A DNA stretch of 64,000 nt, from positions 62,979-126,978 of the forward strand of contig UCEZ01000014.1 of assembly GCA_900471525.1 (NCBI GenBank), given 5' to 3'. How positions within the stretch are numbered: position 1 is the stretch's first letter; each line of letters opens with the position of its first letter. Positions 48,896-58,241 of the stretch are shown piece by piece. The DNA comes from Hyphomicrobiales bacterium (GTDB taxonomy: Bacteria; Pseudomonadota; Alphaproteobacteria; Rhizobiales; Rhizobiaceae). The position numbers and the translations under genes are program-made. The notes under the pieces are model-generated. The model was given only the letters and a program-made list of their open reading frames with translations, ran no database searches and was not told the origin of the DNA.

Positions 48896-49586
48896 TCACG
48901 TTTCGTGTGACTTGCCACTCGGTTTTTTCTCCATCTAAGATTGGAGAAACGCGCGAAGCGGACATCAGCCAAAGAGTAGTGGATAGCCTCTTGGGGATGT
49001 TTTGGCAGATAAAGAGGTCCGTTCTGTCTGCTGCCTATGGCTAATGGCTGTCTGGGGTCGTGGTGTTGTGAGTTGGTACATTTGTTGGTATCTCATTAAT
49101 TAAACAAAGCTAACTACCGAATTTATTTTCATAATGCCTAATGAGTTTGGTAGGCTCCGGGCACCATTTCTGTCCCTGATGACGATACCGATTTGAAGTG
49201 GGTCAAATACCGAAATCTGCGGGTCAGAGAAGATGTGTTCCAGGTGCAAGCTATTGTTAATTCGATGTTTTCTAGTGCGCCGATTTTCGTTCGCCTTGAT
49301 TTCGCCTCAATTTTTAAAGTGTCCATCTCGACATTTTGTTTAGGCGGAGAAGAACAAAGCACGTCGAAATTCACCGAAATTTGCGGGTCAAAATAGCGGA
49401 AGAGAGCCCCTTCGTCTTACGCCAATTGAGACCAGGTTGTCCTCGGAACCATGATTTGCAGTGGACCCGGTGGGTTGCCTACGAGATTGTTTCGACTCGC
49501 CGGAGGCTACCCAGACGGCCAAATTGGTGAATCGAGCTCTCCGGATGGAAGAGCGGACCTCGTAATGCAAAGTCATCCGTTGGGGT
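48896..49586. other. Non-coding right end of the island
   Basis: Almost 700 bases without a supportable gene. It contains the arm-type repeats at 49071-49090, a decayed match to the tRNA end at 49155-49166, and an 18-base direct repeat (ACCGAAAT then TGCGGGTCA) at 49209-49226 and 49373-49390 with one mismatch. Short frames here have no ribosome sites. Confidence 0.55.
49071..49090. repeat. Arm-type site candidates at the island right end
   Basis: AGTTGGTA (49071-49078) and TTGTTGGTA (49082-49090) repeat the sequence found beside the integrase, in direct order, 17.6 kb away. Confidence 0.5.
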
Positions 49587-49892
49587 TCACACTATAACCT
49601 TCTTCCGCTTGGACGGCGGAATAACGGCAAGCGCATTTAATGTACTTGGATCGTCCTTGGTATTCGCGTTGAACACTCCCCACCCCCTTCCGTTCGCGGG
49701 CGGAACGAATTCGATTCCTTGAGCCTCATAGAAACCCTGCAGACTGTTGGCGTAGTGGACGACGACCTTGTCGCCCCGCTCCAAACGCTGGATGGTTTTT
49801 CGAGAAACACCGAACACAGCCTCGACGTCGTCTTGGCTGAGGCCAAGAAACTCCCTTGCAATCTTCAAAATTTTCGGTGGTGCAGGCCGCAT
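49587..49892 (-). CDS. XRE family regulator of the AAA/peptidase module
   Basis: A 101-residue protein. Residues 7-60 are an HTH of the Cro/XRE type (LKIARE then LGLSQDDVEAVFGVSRKTIQRLERGDKVVVHYANSLQGFYEAQGIEF), and the tail is short and basic, ending in PPSKRKKVIV. It is divergent from the small gene at 50058 and the AAA gene. Three GGCGCC repeats in the shared promoter region are probably its operator, so it likely represses the module and itself. Confidence 0.82.
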   Translation of the reverse strand: MRPAPPKILKIAREFLGLSQDDVEAVFGVSRKTIQRLERGDKVVVHYANSLQGFYEAQGIEFVPPANGRGWGVFNANTKDDPSTLNALAVIPPSKRKKVIV

Positions 49893-49944
49893 AAAGATTC
49901 CTAAGCACGATCTCCGAGCGGATCAAAATCTTTCGGCAAAATTG

Positions 49945-50000
49945 TTGACGCCAGTAGTCCAATGACGATAAATAGGCGCCAATGGCGCCATAAAGGCGCC
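49945..50000 (+). promoter_or_regulatory. Promoter with triple GGCGCC operator
   Basis: TTGACG (49945-49950) with a -10-like GATAAA (49967-49972) is followed at once by three GGCGCC palindromes at 49975-49980, 49984-49989 and 49995-50000. The repeats cover the expected transcription start, so a bound repressor would block it. Confidence 0.6.
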
Positions 50001-50057
50001 TGTGAATCTCAGTGAATCCTTTGGTAGCCTTTTTTGATCTCATAGGACGTACGAATC

Positions 50058-50369
50058 ATGCCCACCCGCATTACCGAGGAAATCAGGCGTTTGAAAAAGT
50101 TGGTCGCCGACCTCGAACGGCTGGAGGCGGGCACCATCTCGTCGCCGGCGCTGATGGCAGTGCCCTTCCTGGAGCAATGGCTCCACTCTTCGCGAAGAGT
50201 GGAGCCATTGCTCCAGGAAGGCGTCGTCGAAGGACACCCATCGCTACCCGATGGGCACCAGATCGTCACCAACGAGGTCTACGCGCACCTCTGCGCCGAT
50301 GACGAACACTTCGTCCGCACGCTGAACCGCTGGTATCGTCTTGGTACCCCGAGGCGGAGGGCGATGTGA
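50058..50369 (+). CDS. Small protein of the AAA/peptidase module
   Basis: A 103-residue protein, not recognised. N-terminal helix TEEIRRLKKLVADLERLEAG looks like a coiled coil. The middle is coded by a 58-bp perfect palindrome (PFLEQWLHSSRRVEPLLQEG). The end is basic. Its stop overlaps the start of the AAA gene by one base (TGATG), so translation is coupled. It could be an adaptor or substrate selector for the peptidase, or an antitoxin-like partner; no evidence decides. Confidence 0.6.
   Translation: MPTRITEEIRRLKKLVADLERLEAGTISSPALMAVPFLEQWLHSSRRVEPLLQEGVVEGHPSLPDGHQIVTNEVYAHLCADDEHFVRTLNRWYRLGTPRRRAM
50164..50221. repeat. 58-bp perfect palindrome inside a coding gene
   Basis: Two 29-base arms are exact reverse complements with no spacer, centred between 50192 and 50193 (CTCTTCG/CGAAGAG). 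Such long spacer-free palindromes are normally unstable. It lies wholly inside the 103-codon gene and keeps the frame open. Confidence 0.97.
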
Positions 50370-51541
50370 TGAAACATCGAATGACATCAGGGGCCTTCAG
50401 AGAGGTGAGGAAACGGCCCAATTCGATGCTCGCTTATTTCCTCTTGCGTCGGGCACTGAAAGGTACGCGCCAGTTCCGAGGCGACGTCGGCGGGCTGTTG
50501 ATTGTCATTGTTGACAAGCGTTGGTTCCCCCGTTTCGAACGCGCCGCCGAGCTCCTTTTTTCCGGACAAGCACGCGCGTTTTTCAACGCCGAAACATCTA
50601 TGCACCGCGTAGTTTCGAAGGAGTACGGTTCGAAAAAGAAGGTTGATCTTGACGTTTTGTCATACAATGCGCAGACGATCTTGCTGACCGATAACATTGA
50701 GGCGCTTCCGCCGGCGGTCCGGATCGCGGCTGATGCTATAGTCACCGTCGAGAAGCCGACCGCTCGACATCTGAACGCCGTCCGCAAGCTAGCGCGGCGG
50801 CCTTGGCTCGATGTCAGGACCGCAGAAGCCGTGGTAGGTGAAGACTGGGACATGATCGAGGCGCTTGTCTGCCGATACTCACTTGCTAACGTGAGCTTCG
50901 ATACCCTTCATACGGCAAAGGATTCAGACGCCTCTGATGGGCCACGCCTTAGCGATCTGCCGGGTTTTAAGTCAGCTCGTGAATGGGTGTCTAAACTTGC
51001 GACGGACCTGTCGACATGGAGAGATGGGTCTCTTGCGTGGTCGGCTTTGGACAGGGCCGCGCTTTTGACCGGTCCACCTGGCGTGGGAAAGACCATGTTC
51101 GCGAAGGCGCTGGCCGCGGAGGTCGGCGTCACACTGATCGCGACCTCGGCTGGGCGGTGGCAATCCACAGACCACGGATACCTTGGTGACATGCTTCGAG
51201 CAATGCGTGAATCCTTTGACGAGGCACGGTCGAAATCACCCGCGTTGCTCTTCATCGATGAACTCGACTCGGTTGGAAACCGCGAGCACCGGAGCAGTCT
51301 TAACGCCTTTTACGAGACCCAGGTCGTCAACACGTTCCTCGAACTCACCAGCACCGCGGCCGACTGGCCCGGCGTGATTTTGCTCGCGGCCACCAACCGG
51401 CCAGGGGACATAGAACCGGCAATCCTTAGGGCAGGACGTTTCGAACAGCACATCGAACTCGGGCTTCCTCGTCGGAAGAGCGAGTCGCCATCCTTTCCTA
51501 TCACCTGGGTGCGATCTCACCGGAGATGTTGGTGCCACTGA
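50369..51541 (+). CDS. AAA+ ATPase, FtsH-like N-part (frameshifted)
   Basis: About 390 residues. An N-terminal unknown domain covers about 1-190; then comes an AAA+ module with Walker A LTGPPGVGKTMFAKALAAEVG (about 234), Walker B ALLFIDELDS (about 293), sensor 1 LLAATNRP and Arg finger RAGRFEQHIELGLPRR. The second region of homology then breaks: near 51475 the natural continuation ERVAILSYHLGAISPEMLVP moves to the next frame, so the annotated frame ends early at 51541. The downstream peptidase part is in the original frame again. The frame may also start at GTG 50366. Confidence 0.75.
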   Translation: MKHRMTSGAFREVRKRPNSMLAYFLLRRALKGTRQFRGDVGGLLIVIVDKRWFPRFERAAELLFSGQARAFFNAETSMHRVVSKEYGSKKKVDLDVLSYNAQTILLTDNIEALPPAVRIAADAIVTVEKPTARHLNAVRKLARRPWLDVRTAEAVVGEDWDMIEALVCRYSLANVSFDTLHTAKDSDASDGPRLSDLPGFKSAREWVSKLATDLSTWRDGSLAWSALDRAALLTGPPGVGKTMFAKALAAEVGVTLIATSAGRWQSTDHGYLGDMLRAMRESFDEARSKSPALLFIDELDSVGNREHRSSLNAFYETQVVNTFLELTSTAADWPGVILLAATNRPGDIEPAILRAGRFEQHIELGLPRRKSESPSFPITWVRSHRRCWCH

Positions 51542-51550
51542 CCGAGCATC

Positions 51551-52207
51551 TTGAGGGCTTCACGCCCGCCGATCTCGAACGTTTGGCACGTGCAGCGAAG
51601 AGGGTCGCGCGGGAACGGCCGCAGCGTCGAAATTGCCGACGTTGAAGCAAGCATGCCGGCATTGACCAAACTCGATGATGCCTCCCTCCTGCGCATTGCC
51701 ACGCATGAGTGCGGTCACGCGCTCGTGGCCATTGCGTCTAGGTTCGTCGAGATGGTGACCGTCAAGCTCAAGGACACGATCGTTGAAGGTAGTCTGCGGT
51801 CCGCTGGCAGCATGACATGCGATTTCACCGCGCATGCCTTGCCGACGGAACAGTTGCTTCGAGCGAAGATCCGCATTGCTCTGGCGGGAATGGCCGCTCG
51901 AGACGTCGTTCAGCAGGACCGCTCTGTGGGAGGAGCGAGAATCCTTGGTTCGGACCTGGATGAGGCAACACGGATCGCGACACGAATGGTCGTGAGTTTT
52001 GGGATGGGGGATAGTCCCCGTTTCGAGGTCGACTACCGACGCGTAAACGAATGCTATCGACCTCCTGTACACCTCCGTTCCGAGGTCGATCGAATCCTAC
52101 GGGAGGAGTGGCATCGGGCGAAGCACGACCTGAACAAGCACAAAGACAAGCTGAAAGAGCTCGCAGCCAGGCTGGTGTCCGAACGGCAGTTAAAAATGCG
52201 CAACTAG
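51551..52207 (+). CDS. M41 (FtsH-like) zinc peptidase part of the broken AAA protease
   Basis: The frame from 51551 contains, from about residue 30, IADVEASMPALTKLDDASLLRIATHECGHALVA, whose HECGH is the HExxH zinc site of M41 peptidases, then GSMTCDF, RIALAGMAARDVVQQDRSVGGARILGSDLDEATRIATRMV and a charged C-terminal helix. In FtsH relatives this follows the AAA module in one chain. The first 25 codons here are the out-of-frame overlap with the AAA tail, so this start is unlikely. Without the upstream half it should be read as a gene fragment. Confidence 0.72.
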   Translation: MRASRPPISNVWHVQRRGSRGNGRSVEIADVEASMPALTKLDDASLLRIATHECGHALVAIASRFVEMVTVKLKDTIVEGSLRSAGSMTCDFTAHALPTEQLLRAKIRIALAGMAARDVVQQDRSVGGARILGSDLDEATRIATRMVVSFGMGDSPRFEVDYRRVNECYRPPVHLRSEVDRILREEWHRAKHDLNKHKDKLKELAARLVSERQLKMRN

Positions 52208-52438
52208 CTAGTCGCAAGGATAGAAGCCCCACGAGGAACTCGGCAACGGTTCTTACGACGTCATCCGAAATGGGAGTCTGCTGCCGGCGGTCCAGCCGCG
52301 AATGCCTCGCATTTGCCGGCGTCGAAGCCTGGCATGGAGATCCGCGGAAATGCGGCGGAGATTGCACATTGTCGAAATAGCAAAGACACCACGACAAGGA
52401 TTCGATCCTTATGCAATTGATGACAGGAGAAGGCGGAA
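52208..52438. other. Gap between the peptidase and the 52439 gene
   Basis: About 230 bases with no gene; nothing beyond a ribosome site for the next gene is seen. Confidence 0.4.
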
Positions 52439-52912
52439 ATGGACAAGATTGCCCTATTGGCGGACCGATATCCGCACCTGACATTCGGGAATCTTAGATT
52501 CGGCATCGAGTGCGGAGACGGCTGGACTGATATCATCAACGCCTTCCTCACCACTGCGGAAGAGGTAACCGCCGCCGGCGGCGGGACCCTTCATTTGCTT
52601 CAGATCAAAGAAAAGATGGGAGGTCTGAGGATTTACTACAGAATGGCGGACATGCCGCAACGGGACTGGATCGGCATCGATGAGGCGTACTACTTGGCCG
52701 AGGCGCGCGCGTTTCACGTCTGCGAGCGATGCGGCCGCCGCGGTCTCCTGACGTACAATGGCATGTTATATGCAACGCTTTGTGCCGAGCACGCCGCCGA
52801 GCTTGAATCCGAGCCGGTGTCTCCAGGGCCTAGCATGAACATCATAGTGGCCAATGCTTTCGTTCCCTACGATCCTGACTCTGATCCCTTCATGCTGTTT
52901 CAGCCAGACTGA
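52439..52912 (+). CDS. Hypothetical phage-associated protein with zinc-ribbon-like Cys
   Basis: A 157-residue protein. The block FGIECGDGWTDIINAFL, LLQIKEKMGGLRIYYRM, then CERCGRRGLL and LCAEHA is a pattern I recall from widespread phage and prophage hypotheticals with Cys-x-x-Cys and Cys-x-x-His (likely metal site). The acidic C-terminus (PYDPDSDPFMLF) is extra. It may be a small immunity or anti-immunity protein, but no function is known. Its ribosome site is GGAGAAGGCGG before the ATG. Confidence 0.7.
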   Translation: MDKIALLADRYPHLTFGNLRFGIECGDGWTDIINAFLTTAEEVTAAGGGTLHLLQIKEKMGGLRIYYRMADMPQRDWIGIDEAYYLAEARAFHVCERCGRRGLLTYNGMLYATLCAEHAAELESEPVSPGPSMNIIVANAFVPYDPDSDPFMLFQPD

Positions 52913-53196
52913 CCATCGAAGGGTGTACGCACGTCATACGTTTCTGCGATCTTCACATCGATTACCCAAAGCTGCCGGTTGGTCGTGTCGGTGCGAATGA
53001 CCGCTTCGCGCCTTCATGCCGGTCGTCCACACCACCCGCTTTAATTCCTAGAAGCAGTCAGTCGACAGTTCAAGTGGCCCGGGCCGCAGCCGCCAATCGG
53101 AGACAGTCTGGACTGCGCCAAAAGGACGTCCCGATTTCGTCTCCTCGGCCCCTCCGTTTCCCACCGCAGAGTTTGCTACTTTACTCCGCTGCCTCT

Positions 53197-53217
53197 ATAA
53201 TTTGCATGGAGTTAGAA
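53197..53217 (-). promoter_or_regulatory. Shared LysR-regulon motif upstream of lysR (minus orientation)
   Basis: The minus strand carries TTCTA-ACTC-CATGCAAATTAT, matching the two other sites. On the plus strand it overlaps TATAAT at 53196-53201, the -10 of a promoter whose -35 is TTGCTA at 53173-53178 (17-base spacing). Binding would repress lysR, so autoregulation is likely. Confidence 0.6.
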
Positions 53218-53230
53218 ATGGGATTGATAA

Positions 53231-54124
53231 ATGAGAAAAGGCGACTTCAGCGATTTAGCCGTATTTATAGCAGTCGCCGAAGAAGGCAGTTTTACCCGAG
53301 CCGCCGCCAAGCTGGGGCTATCCCAGTCCGCATTGAGCTATGCCGTCCGAATGCTGGAGGAACGCCTTAAAGTACGGTTGCTGTCACGAACGACCCGAAG
53401 CCTGTCGCTAACCGACGCCGGGGAACGGTTGCTCAATGGCCTCAGGCCTGCCTTTGACCACATCGACAGTGAACTCGCCGCGCTCACCGCGCTTCACGAC
53501 AAGCCCGCCGGAACGATCCGCATCACCACTTTCCGGCATGCGGCGAAAACCGTGCTCTGGCCCGTTCTGTCGAAGCTTCTCTCTGACTATCCTGACATTT
53601 CCGTCGAAATCAGTCTGGAGGAAGGACTGACCGATATCGTCGCGGGGCGCTTCGATGCGGGCATCCGCCTGGGTGAGCAAGTCCAGAAAGACATGGTGGC
53701 AGTCAAGGTCAGCCCGGATTTGCGCATGGCGGTCGTCGGCTCGCCATCCTACTTCGCCAAACACAAGGCACCTGAAACGCCGCGCGATCTTGGCGACCAT
53801 CGTTGTGCCAGTTATCGCCAGACCACAGGCGGCGGCCTCTTTGCATGGGAGTTCGAGCGGGACGGTGTCGAACTCGAGGTCCGGGTCAATGGACCGCTCA
53901 TTCTCAACGATGGAGAAATGCTCGAAGCCGCCGCCCTCGACGGGCTGGCATTGGCCTACACGTTCGAAAGCCAGGTTGCCCACCACATCGCAGAAGGACG
54001 GCTGGTGCGCGTATTGGAGGACTGGTGTCAGCCCTTCTCCGGCTATCACCTCTACTATCCGAGCAGACGCCAGCACACTCCGGCCTTCGCCCTCCTGCTC
54101 GAAGCGCTCCGTTACAAGGGATAA
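53231..54124 (+). CDS. LysR family transcriptional regulator
   Basis: A 297-residue LysR protein. The N-terminal HTH is FSDLAVFIAVAEEGSFTRAAAKLGLSQSALSYAVRMLEERL with the typical linker helix, and the effector domain starts at about residue 90 (GTIRITTFRHAAKTVLWPVL). It belongs to the AaeR/DmlR-like group. Three copies of a motif TTCTA-N4-CATGCARATWAT lie before this gene, before the DUF1330 gene and before the SDR gene; this protein is the natural candidate to bind them. Confidence 0.92.
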   Translation: MRKGDFSDLAVFIAVAEEGSFTRAAAKLGLSQSALSYAVRMLEERLKVRLLSRTTRSLSLTDAGERLLNGLRPAFDHIDSELAALTALHDKPAGTIRITTFRHAAKTVLWPVLSKLLSDYPDISVEISLEEGLTDIVAGRFDAGIRLGEQVQKDMVAVKVSPDLRMAVVGSPSYFAKHKAPETPRDLGDHRCASYRQTTGGGLFAWEFERDGVELEVRVNGPLILNDGEMLEAAALDGLALAYTFESQVAHHIAEGRLVRVLEDWCQPFSGYHLYYPSRRQHTPAFALLLEALRYKG

Positions 54125-54212
54125 AAGCGGCAGACCAACGCGCGGCCCGTCGCAGTGCCACTCGTTCTCCGGAGGAGCACCTCGAACTGCGAGGCGGATT
54201 TATCTCTGGGGT

Positions 54213-54244
54213 TTCTAGCTTCATGCAGATTATGCCGCCTAATC
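54213..54244 (+). promoter_or_regulatory. Shared LysR-regulon motif upstream of the DUF1330 gene
   Basis: TTCTA-GCTT-CATGCAGATTAT followed by GCCGCCTAATC. The inner part GATTATGCCGCCTAATC is a perfect 5-bp dyad with a 7-base spacer. It is about 150 bases before the DUF1330 start. Confidence 0.65.
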
Positions 54245-54396
54245 GCACGAACCGATCCCGGTTATAGTCCTCTTCATGAAAGCCGGACGGAGACGCCGCC
54301 GGGTTTCTCCTCACGCCATCCGTTCCCCAAGGGACACGATCCGCCCGATCGTGCCAACGGAGAAGCTTGGCCGATCGACACAAAAGGACATCTCCC

Positions 54397-54774
54397 ATGA
54401 AGAAACTCGTTTCCGCCACGGCGATCGCCATGGCCATGGCTTTCGGCTCGACTGGTCATGCACAGGATGCGCAGGCACCCGGCTATATGATCGCCAATTA
54501 CACGATCAAGGATCAGGCAGGCTTCCAGAAATATATGGAAGAAGCAGGCCCGCTTGCTCCGAAATTCGGCGGAAAAATCATCGTCTTCAACCTGAATGCG
54601 ACAGCAGTCGAAGGTAAACCACAGTCCGTCATGGCCATCGCCGAATTCCCGAGCGTTGCGGACGCCCATCGGTTCTACGACTCGCCGGAATATACGGCCG
54701 CGCGGAAATTCCGTGTCGCCTCGACCGAAGGTTCGGTGGTGATCACCGAAGGCTTTGTACCGCCCAAGCAGTGA
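54397..54774 (+). CDS. Exported DUF1330 domain protein
   Basis: A 125-residue protein with a Sec signal (MKKLVSATAIAMAMAFGSTG, cut near AQDAQ) and a DUF1330 alpha-beta barrel (GYMIANYTIKDQAGFQKYMEEAGPLAPKFGG, then FPSVADAHRFYDSPEY). DUF1330 proteins are thought to be small dimeric binders of unknown ligand; an exported one is less usual. AAAGGA before 54397 supports the start over the longer frame. The Tat hydrolase gene follows 80 bases later, so one operon under the LysR motif is likely. Confidence 0.87.
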   Translation: MKKLVSATAIAMAMAFGSTGHAQDAQAPGYMIANYTIKDQAGFQKYMEEAGPLAPKFGGKIIVFNLNATAVEGKPQSVMAIAEFPSVADAHRFYDSPEYTAARKFRVASTEGSVVITEGFVPPKQ

Positions 54775-54854
54775 CGGGCAACGAGGCGGGCCATGACATC
54801 GCCGCTGCCTCAAGCTCGCTCAACCATCGACCTCTCATCAAGAAGGAGCCTGAA

Positions 54855-55919
54855 ATGGGCAACCCGAATGACAGCACCCTGCAACACGACAGTGCCACGT
54901 CGAGCAGCCGTCGGCAGCTTCTGAAAGCCGGCGCGGCACTTGCCACCCTTCCCATCATGGCCGCCGCCTCTGCCCGTGTGCAGGCCGCAGATGTGAAAGC
55001 GACAACGGCCATGACCGACACGAAATCAGAAGAATTCATCAACGGCATGGCCGATCTGATGGCGCACTCGACCCGCACCCCCATTCTGCGCTGGCCGCAT
55101 GAATACGGCATGGAGTTCGAGGAAATCTTCTTCCCCGCGATGGACGGCGTCACGATCGAAGGCTGGTTCATTCCCGCCGATTCCGATCGACTGATCATCT
55201 GCAACCATCCAATGCCCTGCAATCGGTATGGATATCCGGGTCATATCGAGCCATGGACGAATTTCGGCGGCTTCGAGGTGAATTTCCTGCCGGAATACAA
55301 GATCCTGCACGATGCCGGCTACAACATCATCGCCTACGACATGCGCAATCATGGCCGCAGCGGCACGGGCAGCGGCGGCGTCAACGGCCACGGCGTCCTG
55401 GAATATCGTGACGTCGTCGGGTCAATGCGCTACGCGAAATCCAGACCCGACACCAAGGACATGAAAACGGTCCTCTACAGCCGTTGCCTCGGAGCCAATG
55501 CGACCATCGTCGGCATGCAGAAGCACCCGGAGGAGTTCGAACACATCAAGGCGATGATCGCGCTGCAGCCAGTTTCGCCAAGTGTGTTCGTCCAGACGGC
55601 GGTGGAAAACCAGAAGATCGAGAACGGTCTCGAACGCTTCGACGTCGCGTTCCACAAGCGGACCGGATTCCATCTCGCCGATGTCTGGCCGATGGAATAT
55701 GCCAAGGCGGTCACCGTACCGACCCTCGTCGCCCAGGTTCGCGATGACTTCCTGACCAAGCCATCCAATGTCCAGGAAATCTACGACACCATCTCGTCGA
55801 AGGACAAGAAGCTGTTCTGGATCGAAGGAACGGATCAGCGCTTCCAGGGATACAACTACTTCGGCCAGAATCCGCAACTCGTGCTCGACTGGTTTGGCAC
55901 ACACATCAGCGCCGCCTGA
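54855..55919 (+). CDS. Tat-exported alpha/beta hydrolase with Cys in the nucleophile position
   Basis: A 354-residue protein. The N-terminal signal has the Tat box SSRRQLLKAGAALATL, so the enzyme goes folded to the periplasm. The hydrolase core has the strand YNIIAYDMRNHGRSG, then the elbow VLYSRCLGANATIV, where the usual Gly-x-Ser-x-Gly reads Ser-x-Cys-x-Gly, so the likely nucleophile is Cys, as in dienelactone hydrolases. LVAQVRDDFL would give the acid, but a clear His after it is not obvious. The substrate is unknown. AAGGAGCC precedes the ATG. Confidence 0.85.
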   Translation: MGNPNDSTLQHDSATSSSRRQLLKAGAALATLPIMAAASARVQAADVKATTAMTDTKSEEFINGMADLMAHSTRTPILRWPHEYGMEFEEIFFPAMDGVTIEGWFIPADSDRLIICNHPMPCNRYGYPGHIEPWTNFGGFEVNFLPEYKILHDAGYNIIAYDMRNHGRSGTGSGGVNGHGVLEYRDVVGSMRYAKSRPDTKDMKTVLYSRCLGANATIVGMQKHPEEFEHIKAMIALQPVSPSVFVQTAVENQKIENGLERFDVAFHKRTGFHLADVWPMEYAKAVTVPTLVAQVRDDFLTKPSNVQEIYDTISSKDKKLFWIEGTDQRFQGYNYFGQNPQLVLDWFGTHISAA

Positions 55920-55957
55920 CGGTTCTTAGGCTCCCAAAGGAGACACATCAGAAAGCC

Positions 55958-55986
55958 GCCCGGCAGCCGAGGAATCGCTGCCGGGC
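55958..55986 (+). terminator. Terminator-like hairpin after the Tat hydrolase
   Basis: A 10-bp GC-rich perfect stem (GCCCGGCAGC with GCTGCCGGGC, 9-base loop) lies 39 bases after the stop. No U-tract follows. Confidence 0.45.
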
Positions 55987-56020
55987 GTTGTCGTCAAAAG
56001 CGCCTATTTAGAAACGTGCT

Positions 56021-56052
56021 TTCTAAGTACATGCAGATAATACCGCCTAATC
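56021..56052 (+). promoter_or_regulatory. Shared LysR-regulon motif upstream of the SDR gene
   Basis: TTCTA-AGTA-CATGCAGATAAT then ACCGCCTAATC, nearly identical to the site before the DUF1330 gene (GATAA in place of GATTA). It starts 83 bases before the SDR start codon. Confidence 0.65.
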
Positions 56053-56103
56053 AGCACTCTCAGCGTGACCTATCTTGCCTTCAGACAACGAAGGAATGTG
56101 GAC

Positions 56104-58136
<2,033 letters not shown>

Positions 58137-58154
58137 CCACGGGACGTTTGTCAT

Positions 58155-58179
58155 GCCGGGCACCCAGGCGGTGCTCGGC
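58155..58179 (+). terminator. Terminator-like hairpin after the aldo/keto reductase
   Basis: A 10-bp stem (GCCGGGCACC with GGTGCTCGGC, one mismatch) with a CAGGC loop, 18 bases after the stop; no strong U-tract. Confidence 0.4.
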
Positions 58180-58241
58180 CAAGCCTTGCTGGCCTCTAGC
58201 CGGGACTTGACCGAAAACCAATGCACCGAGAAAGGCGCCTC

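Larger units (their letters stand above)
31353..49166. mobile_element. Integrated island at tRNA-Ile(CAU)
   Basis: The left end is the tRNA 3' end, followed after 176 bases by a P4-type integrase. The interior is richer in A and T than both flanks and full of mobile and unknown genes. The 9-mer TTGTTGGTA occurs at 31477-31485 and, inverted, at 31521-31529 near the integrase, and again at 49082-49090 with a partial copy at 49071-49078. These look like integrase arm-type sites marking both ends. A decayed core match, CTCCGGGC then ACCA, lies at 49155-49166 against CTCCGGGCCCACCA of the tRNA. No exact tRNA-end duplication was found by eye, so the right border is approximate. Confidence 0.6.

Noticed and set aside
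50164..50221. Palindrome as a terminator
   Set aside because: It lies in the middle of a coding frame and has no T-run after it.
51470..51545. Programmed -1 frameshift in the AAA gene
   Set aside because: No classic slippery heptamer or downstream pseudoknot is visible, and a second opposite shift would also be needed; indels explain it better.
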